DNA from: Bacilli bacterium
Lineage (GTDB): Bacteria; Bacillota_I; Bacilli_A; ML615J-28; CAG-698
DNA length: 64,000 nucleotides
Assembly (NCBI GenBank): GCA_028691515.1
Contig: JAQUZE010000001.1
Location: 107,347-171,346, forward strand
Reading direction: 5' to 3'
Both the position numbers and the translations under genes were made by a program. The notes under the pieces were generated by a model. That model searched no databases. It was not told the DNA's origin and worked only from the letters and a program-made list of their open reading frames with translations. Numbering within the stretch: the first letter of the stretch is position 1; every line of letters starts with the position of its first letter. Below are positions 39,397-49,164 of this stretch, piece after piece.

Positions 39397-42003
39397 ATGA
39401 ACAAACAAAAACAAGCACAAAAAGACTCAACGATAAAATCGGTTTTAATTAAGGTTTTACCTATACTACTAATAATTATTGCAATTATCGTTATTGCTGT
39501 ATCATGTACGGCAGCAAGTAATAATAAAAAGGGACCTACTATCACAAATGGTGATGAAACTTATCTAACTGTCACTGAAGGAGATAAGAGTTATTCATTT
39601 GATAAACAAACTGTTTATGACTTACTAAAAAATTCTTATGTTATTTCAACATTATTTTCTTTAGTTGATGAAGATTTATTACAAAAAGAAAAAGTTAATA
39701 ATGTATCTTATTTAGATATGGTTACAGAAGAACAAATTGCAGAAGCAATTGAAAAAGCAACTTTTGAAAATGGAAAAGAAGATTTAACAGAAGATGAAAT
39801 TGCTGAACTTGAAGAAGAGTTTGATAAAAAGATGTTTTCTAGCGGGTATCGCAGTGCAGAAGCAATTAATAATTATTATAAATTAGAAGTTGCAAGAAAA
39901 ATATATGCAACTGATATGTTAGAAGAAGCTATTGAAGAAAAAGATGCAGCTGCAAAAGATGATACTGAAAAGTATTTTCCAACATCAAAAATTCAAAGTA
40001 AATATGATTCTTTATATAAAGATAGTTATTTTGCAATTGTAGTTAAATATAATACAGTAAAAGAAGTAGAAAATGCTTTAGAACAATTAGGAATTAAACT
40101 TGTTCCAAAAGATACATCTGTTAGTGGAAGTTATCCAAAATGGGTTTGGATTACAGATGATTCTGAATTAACTGTTGAAGAAACTATTCAAGCAATGATA
40201 GATTTATATAATACTGAAAATAGTTATAAGGTTGATAATTATCCAACTGAGTCTTTATCGTTAATTGAAGGCGTTCATTATACAATTGATGAAGGAAAAT
40301 ATATTTTTAATACTACTGTTCAAGAAGATGAAGAAGATATATTAAATGAATTACACTATACACAAGCAGAATTAACTGCAATAAATAGTGGAGTTTTGAC
40401 TCAAGTTAAAACAAATTTAATTTCTTATGATCCTGAAGAATCAGTTGTTAATGATAAACAAAAATGGTTTACTAATACAGTTAAAGCATTAGACAGTGGG
40501 AAAATTCAGTATCTAGCAATGAAATTTGCGACAATTTCAGCACCATCTTTAGAAACTGTTAAAGAGGAAATTATTGAAGCGTTAAAAGAAGAAATATTAG
40601 AATTAGAATTCATTAATGAACAAATGTATAAATTACGTAGTAATTATGATATTGTTATTTATGATCAAGAAGTTAGAGATTATTATATTTCACAAGCAGA
40701 AACATTTAAAATTGATTTTGAAGGCAGCAAAAAAACAAGCAAAGATATAATTGCTGAAATTGACGGGGTTGAATATTCAGCTAATACAATCTTCGAAATT
40801 ATGAATGATAGATATGGTATGAATTTTATTTCTAATCAAATTAATTATGAGAGGCTTCTGTTAAACCAAGAATTAAATACTGTTTTTGATTATAAAAATG
40901 ATAAAGTTCTTGACAAAAAGGCTTGGGATGAACTTACATTAAGAGTTCAATATTTAAAACAAGAATTTGCAGCTGGACAATACGCTGGAATGGGTTGGGC
41001 TAATTATATTAAATATGTTTATCAAGTAGATAATGAAACTGATTTAAAATTATATTTACTTTATGAAGATTTAAGTAAAGATTTTATTGATAAAAAATAT
41101 GGTGTTGAAGATATTGAAGAATCTTCAAGCATTTGGGATATATATGTAGCTAATATGGAAAAAATTGTTGAAGATTATTATAATGTTGCAGGATATCATT
41201 TGTTAATTTCTGTTAATGATAATACTGGCACACCAATTAATCCAGATGAGTGGACTGATTACCAAAAAACACTTGCAGAAGAATTAGATTCTCAAGTTAA
41301 AGTTTATTTACAAAATACTCCGGGGAAATACAGTGAGAATTTTGAGAAAATTGTTTCTGAATTTGCAAAAGCTCCTAAATTATTAGTAAAACCTGAATTT
41401 GATCCAATGCCAGTAATTGAAGATGCATTATATGTTTTAGATAATATTGAAATTTCAAAATTTAAATCTGCAGGATTATCGGTGAAATATGAGGATTTAG
41501 GTTCATTTGAAAACGGTAAAATGGTTGAAGCTTTTAGTGTTGCTATGAGAGAGATATGGAATGCAGCTTATTTTACTGATGGAGCAGATGAAACTACTCT
41601 TATATATGGAGTTGATATTTCTTTAGGAAAAAATATTGTTAGTGAATTTGGATATCATGTATATGTTAATGTAAAATCTCTAGATATTGCAAAATGGGAA
41701 GATGAAAGTGAAAATGAATATATTTTACCAACATTAGAACAAATTCAAAAATATATTGAAGATAAAGCAGATGAAACTTTAACAGCACAAATGAAAACTG
41801 CGATTACTACGTATTTTACTCCTATTACAACTGAACTTCTTGGTGAGTCTTTGACTTCAATTGAATTACTTAATGATCAAAAAGAATTAAATATTAATTT
41901 TGAAATTACTAGTTTTTCTCGAGAAGATTATAATAAATTTTTAGATATTAATATTGATAAATTGACTGAAGAGTTAGTTTATACTGCACATTTAGCAAAA
42001 TAA
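39397..42003 (+). CDS. Secreted/membrane-anchored PrsA/SurA-like protein, paralog 1
   Basis: N-terminal hydrophobic anchor ending IAVSC; helical SurA_N-like repeats; parvulin-like strands AGYHLLISVND and FGYHVYVNVKS. Confidence 0.6.
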   Translation: MNKQKQAQKDSTIKSVLIKVLPILLIIIAIIVIAVSCTAASNNKKGPTITNGDETYLTVTEGDKSYSFDKQTVYDLLKNSYVISTLFSLVDEDLLQKEKVNNVSYLDMVTEEQIAEAIEKATFENGKEDLTEDEIAELEEEFDKKMFSSGYRSAEAINNYYKLEVARKIYATDMLEEAIEEKDAAAKDDTEKYFPTSKIQSKYDSLYKDSYFAIVVKYNTVKEVENALEQLGIKLVPKDTSVSGSYPKWVWITDDSELTVEETIQAMIDLYNTENSYKVDNYPTESLSLIEGVHYTIDEGKYIFNTTVQEDEEDILNELHYTQAELTAINSGVLTQVKTNLISYDPEESVVNDKQKWFTNTVKALDSGKIQYLAMKFATISAPSLETVKEEIIEALKEEILELEFINEQMYKLRSNYDIVIYDQEVRDYYISQAETFKIDFEGSKKTSKDIIAEIDGVEYSANTIFEIMNDRYGMNFISNQINYERLLLNQELNTVFDYKNDKVLDKKAWDELTLRVQYLKQEFAAGQYAGMGWANYIKYVYQVDNETDLKLYLLYEDLSKDFIDKKYGVEDIEESSSIWDIYVANMEKIVEDYYNVAGYHLLISVNDNTGTPINPDEWTDYQKTLAEELDSQVKVYLQNTPGKYSENFEKIVSEFAKAPKLLVKPEFDPMPVIEDALYVLDNIEISKFKSAGLSVKYEDLGSFENGKMVEAFSVAMREIWNAAYFTDGADETTLIYGVDISLGKNIVSEFGYHVYVNVKSLDIAKWEDESENEYILPTLEQIQKYIEDKADETLTAQMKTAITTYFTPITTELLGESLTSIELLNDQKELNINFEITSFSREDYNKFLDINIDKLTEELVYTAHLAK

Positions 42004-42022
42004 ACTAATTAAATCATTAAGC

Positions 42023-42057
42023 AAGAGGGTATCAGGTTTCCATCTGGTACCTTTTGC
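42023..42057 (+). terminator. Hairpin after paralog 1
   Basis: GGTATCAG-GTTTCCAT-CTGGTACCTTTT. Confidence 0.65.
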
Positions 42058-42073
42058 AAAGGTATGAAATTAT

Positions 42074-42102
42074 TTGACACTTTTGGTCTTTTAATTTATA
42101 AT
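42074..42102 (+). promoter_or_regulatory. Consensus sigma-A promoter
   Basis: TTGACA - 17 bp - TATAAT, perfect consensus. Confidence 0.8.
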
Positions 42103-42138
42103 GTTACCTAGACTTATTAAATACGAAAGGATTTTATA

Positions 42139-44706
42139 ATGATTAAAAAAATTATTTTTATATGTATGTTGTCACTTCTTGGAGTAACACTTATTGCTTG
42201 TGGAGGGACAAAGGATTCTGCTCCAACTATTACAAATGGAGATGAAACGTACTTATCAGTTACTGAGGGTGGAGTTACTTACTCTTTTGATAAAAAAACA
42301 GTTTATGATTTACTTAAGAATTCTTATGTTGTTTCAACATTATTTTCTTTGATTGATGAAGATTTATTAAATAAAGAAAAAGTTAATAATGTATCATATT
42401 TAGATATGGTTACAGAAACTGAAGTTTTTGAGGCAATAGAAGAAGCTACATTTGAAAATGGGAAAGAAGATTTAACAGAAGATGAAATTAGAGATCTTGA
42501 AGATTTATTTGAAGAAAGAATGTTTTCAAGTGGATACCGCACACAAGATGAAATAAAGAATTATTATAAATTAGAAGTTGCAAGAGAAAAATATGCACGG
42601 GAAATGTTAGAAAAAGAAATTTTAGAAAAAGATGCTGAAGCAGAAGAAGATTCAGAAAAGTATTTCCCAGAAAATAAAATTTTAGGTAAATATAATTCTT
42701 TATATTCTGATAGTTATTTTGCCATTATTGTAAAATATAATACAGCTAGAGAAGTTAATGATGCTTTAGCACAATTAGGTGTTAAAATAATACCTCAAGA
42801 CGTAAATGTTGCAGGTAGTTATTCAAAATGGGTTTGGATAGAAAATGAGCTAGAGTTAACTGTTTCTGATACAATTCAAACAATGATAGATTTATATAAT
42901 TCGCAAAATAGTTATCGTGTTAGTGGTTATCCAGATGAGTTTTTATCATTAGTTGAAGGGGTTCAATATACAATTAATGATGGCAAATATCAATTTAATA
43001 AAATTGTTTCAGAAGATAATGAAGCACTAAATGAGTTAAATTATACTCAAGGAGAATTAATTGCAATAAATAAAGGTGTTTTAACAGAAATTAAAACTAC
43101 TTTAAATGCTTATAATCCTATGGATTCAAAAGTTGATTCTTCACAAAAGTGGTTTACTAATACAATTAAATCTTTAGATAGTGGAAATCTACAGTATTTA
43201 GCAATGAAGATATCTACAGTTGATAAAAGTCCATTAGAAGATGTTAGAGATGAAATTATTGAATTATTAAAAGAAGAAGTTTTAACAGTCGATTACATTA
43301 GTAAACAAATGGTAAAATTACGTAGTAATTATGAAATTGTTATTTATGATAAGGATATTGAAGATTATTATCTTTCTCAAGCAGAAAATGCTGATGTTGA
43401 ATTTAAGACAAGTAAAAAGACAAGTAAAAATGTAATTGCTGAAATTGATGGTGTTGAATATACTACTGATCAAGTTTTTGAAATAATGAATGATAGATAT
43501 GGTATGAATTTTATATCTAACCAAATTAATTATGAAAGATTACTTAGTAATAAAGAGTTGAATACTGTATATGATTATACAGGTAGAGCTTCTTTTGATA
43601 AAAATAAAGTATTGGATAAAACAGCATGGGAATCTTTGGATAATGATATTATTAAATTAAAACAAGAGTTTGAAAGTGGCCAATATGCTGCAATGGGCTG
43701 GGAAAATTATATTAAATACATTTATCAAGTTCAAAATGAGCATGAATTAAAATTATATTTACTTTATGAAGATTTGGGACAAAAATTTATTGATGAAATA
43801 TATGGAGTAAAAGATATATCTGAGGATTCAGAAATTTGGGATTTATATTTATATAATATGCAACAACGTGTTGATGAATATTATAATGTTACTGGTTATC
43901 ATTTACTTATATCTGTTAATGATTCTAATGGTAAACCTATTAATCCAATTGAATGGACAGAGTATCAAAAAATATTAGCAGAAGAATTGGATCAACAAGT
44001 TAAAGTATATTTAGAAAATACTACAGGGAAACATAGTGATAAATTTGCAAAAATTGCTTTAGAATTTGCTAAATCACCAAGATTTGTTGCGAAAACTGGA
44101 TTTGTTACTCAACCAGATATTACAAATTTAGATTATAATTTAGATAATATTGAAATTTCAAAGTTTAAATCTGCAGGATTAACAGTAAAATATGAAGATT
44201 TGGGATCATTTGAAAATGGAAAAATGGTTGAAGCTTTTAGTAACGCAATGCTTGACATATGGAATTCAGCAACATTTACAGATGGAATTGATGAGTCTAC
44301 TGTAATCTATGGTGTGGATGTTTCATTAGGAGAGTATATTATTAGTGAATTTGGTTATCATGTATATGTAAATACAAAATCAACTGATATTCCTAAATGG
44401 ATGGATATTAATAGAAATAAACATATTTTGCCAACATTCGACCAAATTCAAATGTATTTAGTCGATAAAGAAAACGAAACTTTATCTAAAGAAGTTTTAG
44501 CAGCAATTGAAAAGTATTTTAATCCATTATTAAAAGAGCTTACAAGTGAAACCATAATTGCTGTAGAATTGATTAAAGAACAGAAATCTTTAAATATTGA
44601 TTTTAAAATAGATGCATTTACTATAGAAGATTTTAATAGATTTTTAGATATTAATCTTAAGCAATTAGAAGAACAATTAACTTATAAAACTAGTTTACCT
44701 ATCTAA
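42139..44706 (+). CDS. PrsA/SurA-like lipoprotein, paralog 2
   Basis: Signal MIKKIIFICMLSLLGVTLIAC (lipobox LIAC); co-linear with paralog 1 (TITNGDETYLSVTEGG, KTSKNVIAEIDGVEY, EIMNDRYGMNFISNQINYERLL). Confidence 0.65.
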   Translation: MIKKIIFICMLSLLGVTLIACGGTKDSAPTITNGDETYLSVTEGGVTYSFDKKTVYDLLKNSYVVSTLFSLIDEDLLNKEKVNNVSYLDMVTETEVFEAIEEATFENGKEDLTEDEIRDLEDLFEERMFSSGYRTQDEIKNYYKLEVAREKYAREMLEKEILEKDAEAEEDSEKYFPENKILGKYNSLYSDSYFAIIVKYNTAREVNDALAQLGVKIIPQDVNVAGSYSKWVWIENELELTVSDTIQTMIDLYNSQNSYRVSGYPDEFLSLVEGVQYTINDGKYQFNKIVSEDNEALNELNYTQGELIAINKGVLTEIKTTLNAYNPMDSKVDSSQKWFTNTIKSLDSGNLQYLAMKISTVDKSPLEDVRDEIIELLKEEVLTVDYISKQMVKLRSNYEIVIYDKDIEDYYLSQAENADVEFKTSKKTSKNVIAEIDGVEYTTDQVFEIMNDRYGMNFISNQINYERLLSNKELNTVYDYTGRASFDKNKVLDKTAWESLDNDIIKLKQEFESGQYAAMGWENYIKYIYQVQNEHELKLYLLYEDLGQKFIDEIYGVKDISEDSEIWDLYLYNMQQRVDEYYNVTGYHLLISVNDSNGKPINPIEWTEYQKILAEELDQQVKVYLENTTGKHSDKFAKIALEFAKSPRFVAKTGFVTQPDITNLDYNLDNIEISKFKSAGLTVKYEDLGSFENGKMVEAFSNAMLDIWNSATFTDGIDESTVIYGVDVSLGEYIISEFGYHVYVNTKSTDIPKWMDINRNKHILPTFDQIQMYLVDKENETLSKEVLAAIEKYFNPLLKELTSETIIAVELIKEQKSLNIDFKIDAFTIEDFNRFLDINLKQLEEQLTYKTSLPI

Positions 44707-44726
44707 TCCAATTTATATTTTAATAA

Positions 44727-44760
44727 TAAGGTATCGGATTTTTATCTGATACCTTTTAAC
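44727..44760 (+). terminator. Hairpin after paralog 2
   Basis: AAGGTATCGGAT-TTTT-ATCTGATACCTTTT; similar to the hairpin after paralog 1. Confidence 0.8.
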
Positions 44761-44789
44761 TTGAAAAAAAAGAGCATTAATTATATAAT
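44761..44789 (+). promoter_or_regulatory. Sigma-A-type promoter
   Basis: TTGAAA - 17 bp - TATAAT. Confidence 0.6.
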
Positions 44790-44815
44790 AGTTATACATA
44801 AATAGGAGATTAAGT

Positions 44816-45592
44816 ATGAAAGTATGCGTTTTAGCAAGTGGTTCAAAAGGGAACTGTACATATATTGAAAATGAAAATTATAAGATTATTATTGATTGTG
44901 GAATCACTTATAGAAATGCTTATCTAAAGGCAGAATCTTTGGGTATAGATATAAGTAACATAAATGCTATTTTTATCACACATGAGCATGGAGATCACTC
45001 TAGGTTTTTATATCAATATTATTACAGGACAAAAGCAAATGTTTATGTTGGCAAGCCTACGATAAAAAGTTTGATGAAAAATAATCTTAGTTTAAGAAAA
45101 ATTCAAAATATTTTAATTTTAGATCCGGATTTTACTTATAAGATTTTTGGTTTTGAAATTATTCCTATTGAATTAGCTCATGATGTTTTTTGTTTAGGTT
45201 ATTTTATTAAATATAATAATAAATCGCTTTTATATGCAACAGATACAGGTTTTTTTCCAACAAGATATCTCGAGTTATTACAACTTTCTAATCTTGTGAT
45301 TATAGAGGCTAATCATGACATAAAGATGTTAATGGATAGTGAAAGACCAAATTATTTAATTAATCGTGTTTTATCGGAAAGTGGTCATATGAGTAATCTT
45401 AGTTGTTATAATTTATTATCGCGTAATATTAATGGTAATAGTTTACATATAGTATTAGCTCATGTTTCTGAAGAATGTAATACCGAGGAAATAATTACAA
45501 ATGATATTATTGATAAATTATATAATGAGTTGGATTATCGTGGTAAAATTCATATTGCTAAGCAGTCAAGTTCTTTGGTTATAGAATTATGA
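44816..45592 (+). CDS. MBL-fold metallohydrolase, YycJ/WalJ-like
   Basis: LASGSKGNCTYIE, IDCGITYRNA, FITHEHGDH, LLYATDTGF; next to rlmH as in Firmicutes. Confidence 0.9.
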   Translation: MKVCVLASGSKGNCTYIENENYKIIIDCGITYRNAYLKAESLGIDISNINAIFITHEHGDHSRFLYQYYYRTKANVYVGKPTIKSLMKNNLSLRKIQNILILDPDFTYKIFGFEIIPIELAHDVFCLGYFIKYNNKSLLYATDTGFFPTRYLELLQLSNLVIIEANHDIKMLMDSERPNYLINRVLSESGHMSNLSCYNLLSRNINGNSLHIVLAHVSEECNTEEIITNDIIDKLYNELDYRGKIHIAKQSSSLVIEL

Positions 45593-46050
45593 TGGAAATA
45601 AATTTAGTTTGTGTTGGTAAAATAAAAGAAAAGTATTTAAGAAATGCAATAGATGAATATGTAAAAAGAATTCAAGGTTTTGCTAGAATAAACATTATTG
45701 AAATTAAAGAGAGAAATTCTGATGATTTTTTAAAGAATTTGAGAGAAGAAGGAACTGATATTATAAATGCTGTTTTAGATGGTTATGTCATTGCTTTGGA
45801 AATTAATGGAGAAAATATGGATAGTATTATATTTAGTGAGCAAATTGAGCAATATTTTCTTTATAATACTAAGAAATTATTTTTTGTTATTGGGTCAAGT
45901 TGTGGTCTTGATAATGAAGTTATAAAAAGAAGTAATAGATCTTTATCTTTTTCAAAGATGACTTTTCCTCATCAATTAATGAGAGTTATTTTTTTAGAAC
46001 AAATATATCGAGCTTTTTCGATAATAAACAATAAAAAATATCATAAATAG
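45589..46050 (+). CDS. rlmH: 23S rRNA (pseudouridine1915-N3)-methyltransferase
   Basis: LVCVGKIKEKYLRNAIDEYVKRI, FVIGSSCGLDNEV, SFSKMTFPHQLMRVIFLEQIYRAFSII. Confidence 0.95.
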   Translation: MMEINLVCVGKIKEKYLRNAIDEYVKRIQGFARINIIEIKERNSDDFLKNLREEGTDIINAVLDGYVIALEINGENMDSIIFSEQIEQYFLYNTKKLFFVIGSSCGLDNEVIKRSNRSLSFSKMTFPHQLMRVIFLEQIYRAFSIINNKKYHK

Positions 46051-46060
46051 AAGGTAATAA

Positions 46061-48037
46061 ATGAGTGTTTTTAAATTACATAGTAATTATAAACCAACAG
46101 GAGATCAGCCTAAAGCTATCTCTTCTTTGGTGTCTAATATAAATAAAGGTATAAAGGAACAAACTTTACTTGGGGCAACGGGTACAGGTAAAACTTTTAC
46201 TATTGCTAATGTTATAGAACAAACTGGTCTTAAGACTTTGGTTCTTGCTCATAATAAAACATTAGCAGGACAATTATATAGTGAATTAAAATCATTTTTT
46301 CCTGAAAATAAAGTGGAATACTTTATTTCTTATTATGATTATTATCAACCTGAAGCATATGTAGTTTCTAAAGATTTATATATAGAGAAAGATTCATCAA
46401 TTAATGATGATATTGATCAAATGCGGCATTCTGCTGTTAGCTCATTACTTACTAGTGATGATGTAATAGTTGTAGCTAGTGTTTCTTGTATATATGGTAT
46501 TGGTGATCCTGAAGATTATTTAGAGAAGATGTTAACTATTAGAGAGAAAGATATAGTTGATCGTAATGATTTATTAAATCAACTTATAAAAATGGAATAT
46601 GTTAGAAATGATTATGAGTTAAAAAGAGGTACTTTTAGAGTTAAGGGAGAAAGTATTGATATTATCCCAGCATATTTTAAAGATCAAGCAATTAGAATTG
46701 AATTTTTTGATAATGAAGTAGAAAGAATATTAATTGTAGATATTATTACGGGAAAAGCATTATCTAAAAAAACTATTATGAATGTTTTCCCAGCAACTCT
46801 TTTTGCTACAAGTGAATATAAAAAAGAAGAAGCAATAAAAAGAATAAAAAATGAGTTAGCTGATCAAATAGATTATTTTAAAAACAATAATAAATTACTT
46901 GAGGCTCAAAGGATAGAACAAAGAACTAAATATGATATTGAAATGTTAGAAGAAGTTGGAACTTGTTCAGGAATAGAGAACTATTCAAGGCATTTTAGTT
47001 TAAGAGAAGAAGGGGAGACGCCGTATACATTAATTGATTTTTTTAAAAAAGATTTTTTATTGATTGTGGATGAATCACATGTTTCTTTACCTCAAGTAAG
47101 AGGAATGTATAATGGTGATAGAAGCAGGAAAATGAATTTAGTAGAGAATGGTTTTCGTCTTCCATCTGCACTGGATAATAGACCACTTCGTTTTGAGGAG
47201 TTTCAAGAGAAATTAGATAAAGTAATTTATTTAAGTGCAACACCTTCAGATTTTGAAAAAGATAGAAGCTTTGATGTTATTGAACAAATTATAAGACCTA
47301 CAGGATTAATTGATCCCATTATTGAAGTAAGAGAAACTAATGGGCAAATCGAAGATTTAATTAAAGAACTTAAAATGAGAATTAAAGCTGGAGAAAGAAC
47401 TTTAATTTTAACGCTAACAATAAAAATGTCAGAAGATTTAACTAGATATTTAAAAGATTTAGATATTAAAGTGGCTTATTTACATTCGGAAGTTAAGACT
47501 TTGGAAAGACTTGAGATTATTAGAAAATTAAGAATGGGAACTTATGATTGTTTGGTTGGTATTAATCTTTTAAGAGAAGGATTAGACATTCCTGAAGTTT
47601 CTTTAATCACAATATTAGATGCAGATAAAGAGGGATTTTTAAGAAGTGAGACTGCGTTGATACAAACTATTGGTAGGGCTGCTAGAAATGTAAATGGTAA
47701 AGTTATTATGTATGCTGATAAAATTACTAATTCTATGGAAAAAGCAATTGTTGAAACATATAGAAGAAGAGAGATACAAGAAAAATATAATACTGATAAT
47801 AATATTATTCCCCAGACAATTTATAAAGATATACAAGATGAGATGGTTATCACTAGAATAATTTCTGAGGATATTGCTAATGTTGATTTAGATAATTTGA
47901 GTAAATTAAGTAAAATAGAAGTAGATAAATTAGTGAGTAGTTTAGAAAAACAAATGAAAGAAGCTGCTAAGGAATTAGATTTTGAACAAGCTATGGGTTT
48001 AAGAGATATTATTTTTGAACTTAAAAGCAGTAAGTAG
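46061..48037 (+). CDS. uvrB: UvrABC system protein B
   Basis: [46 protein letters not shown]-terminal UVR motif. Confidence 0.98.
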   Translation: MSVFKLHSNYKPTGDQPKAISSLVSNINKGIKEQTLLGATGTGKTFTIANVIEQTGLKTLVLAHNKTLAGQLYSELKSFFPENKVEYFISYYDYYQPEAYVVSKDLYIEKDSSINDDIDQMRHSAVSSLLTSDDVIVVASVSCIYGIGDPEDYLEKMLTIREKDIVDRNDLLNQLIKMEYVRNDYELKRGTFRVKGESIDIIPAYFKDQAIRIEFFDNEVERILIVDIITGKALSKKTIMNVFPATLFATSEYKKEEAIKRIKNELADQIDYFKNNNKLLEAQRIEQRTKYDIEMLEEVGTCSGIENYSRHFSLREEGETPYTLIDFFKKDFLLIVDESHVSLPQVRGMYNGDRSRKMNLVENGFRLPSALDNRPLRFEEFQEKLDKVIYLSATPSDFEKDRSFDVIEQIIRPTGLIDPIIEVRETNGQIEDLIKELKMRIKAGERTLILTLTIKMSEDLTRYLKDLDIKVAYLHSEVKTLERLEIIRKLRMGTYDCLVGINLLREGLDIPEVSLITILDADKEGFLRSETALIQTIGRAARNVNGKVIMYADKITNSMEKAIVETYRRREIQEKYNTDNNIIPQTIYKDIQDEMVITRIISEDIANVDLDNLSKLSKIEVDKLVSSLEKQMKEAAKELDFEQAMGLRDIIFELKSSK

Positions 48038-48042
48038 GGAAC

Positions 48043-49155
48043 ATGAAAAAAGTAATTGTAGGTTTAAGTGGTGGTGTTGATAGCGCTGTTGCTGTTATAA
48101 AATTAAAAGAGGCGGGTTATCTTGTTGAAGGGATGTTTATGCGTAATTGGGATTCTTCTCTTAATAATGATGTATTGGGTAATCCTAATAATTTTGATGA
48201 AATTTGTCCTCAAGAGCAAGATTATAATGATGCATTGATTACTGCAAATCAGTTAGGAATAAAACTTCATAGAGTAGATTTTGTTAAGGAATATTGGGAA
48301 TATGTTTTCACATATTTTTTAGATGAATATAAAAAAAATAGAACACCTAATCCAGATATATTATGTAATAGTGAAATAAAGTTTAAATTCTTTTTAGAAG
48401 CAGCAGTGAAATTAGATGCTGATTATATTGCTATGGGGCATTATGCAAGAGTGGTACATTATCCTGATGTTGTTTTAAAAAGGGGAATTGATGATAGTAA
48501 AGACCAAAGTTATTTTTTATGTCAGTTAAATAGAGAACAATTAAGTAAATCATTGTTTCCTATTGGTGAGTTAACTAAAAAAGAAGTTAGAGAAATAGCT
48601 TTAAAACATAATCTTAAAATTGCAAAGAAAAAAGATTCTACTGGAGTCTGTTTTATTGGTGAACGAGATTTTAAATTATTTTTAGAAAATTATTTGCCTG
48701 CAAAACCAGGATTAATGAAAACTTTAAGGAATGAAGTTGTTGGTAAACATGATGGTTTAATGTATTATACAATTGGTCAACGAAAAGGTTTAGGTTTAGG
48801 GGGAGATTTTGGTCCTTGGTTTGTTTTAGGAAAAGATGTAATAAATAATGTTTTAATAGTGGGTTATAAAGATGATCAGAATTATTTGTATTCTGATATG
48901 TGTTTTGCCATTAATTTTAATTGGTTGAGTGAAGATTTTACTGAAATTTTTTGTACTGCCAAGTTTCGTTATCGTAGTAAAGATATAAAAGTTAAAATAA
49001 CAAAAATAACTAATAATAAAGTAAAAGTAGAATATCCAAATAAGTTTAGAGCTGTAACTCCAGGTCAAGCTGTTGTTTTTTATGATGGTGAAGTATTACT
49101 TGGTGGGGCTACAATAGATGAAGTATATAATGAAGGTATTAAAAGAAAGTATTAG
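48043..49155 (+). CDS. mnmA: tRNA-specific 2-thiouridylase
   Basis: VGLSGGVDSAVA, GMFMRNWD, TPNPDILCNSEIKF, TGVCFIGERDF. Confidence 0.98.
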   Translation: MKKVIVGLSGGVDSAVAVIKLKEAGYLVEGMFMRNWDSSLNNDVLGNPNNFDEICPQEQDYNDALITANQLGIKLHRVDFVKEYWEYVFTYFLDEYKKNRTPNPDILCNSEIKFKFFLEAAVKLDADYIAMGHYARVVHYPDVVLKRGIDDSKDQSYFLCQLNREQLSKSLFPIGELTKKEVREIALKHNLKIAKKKDSTGVCFIGERDFKLFLENYLPAKPGLMKTLRNEVVGKHDGLMYYTIGQRKGLGLGGDFGPWFVLGKDVINNVLIVGYKDDQNYLYSDMCFAINFNWLSEDFTEIFCTAKFRYRSKDIKVKITKITNNKVKVEYPNKFRAVTPGQAVVFYDGEVLLGGATIDEVYNEGIKRKY

Positions 49156-49164
49156 AGGATAAAA

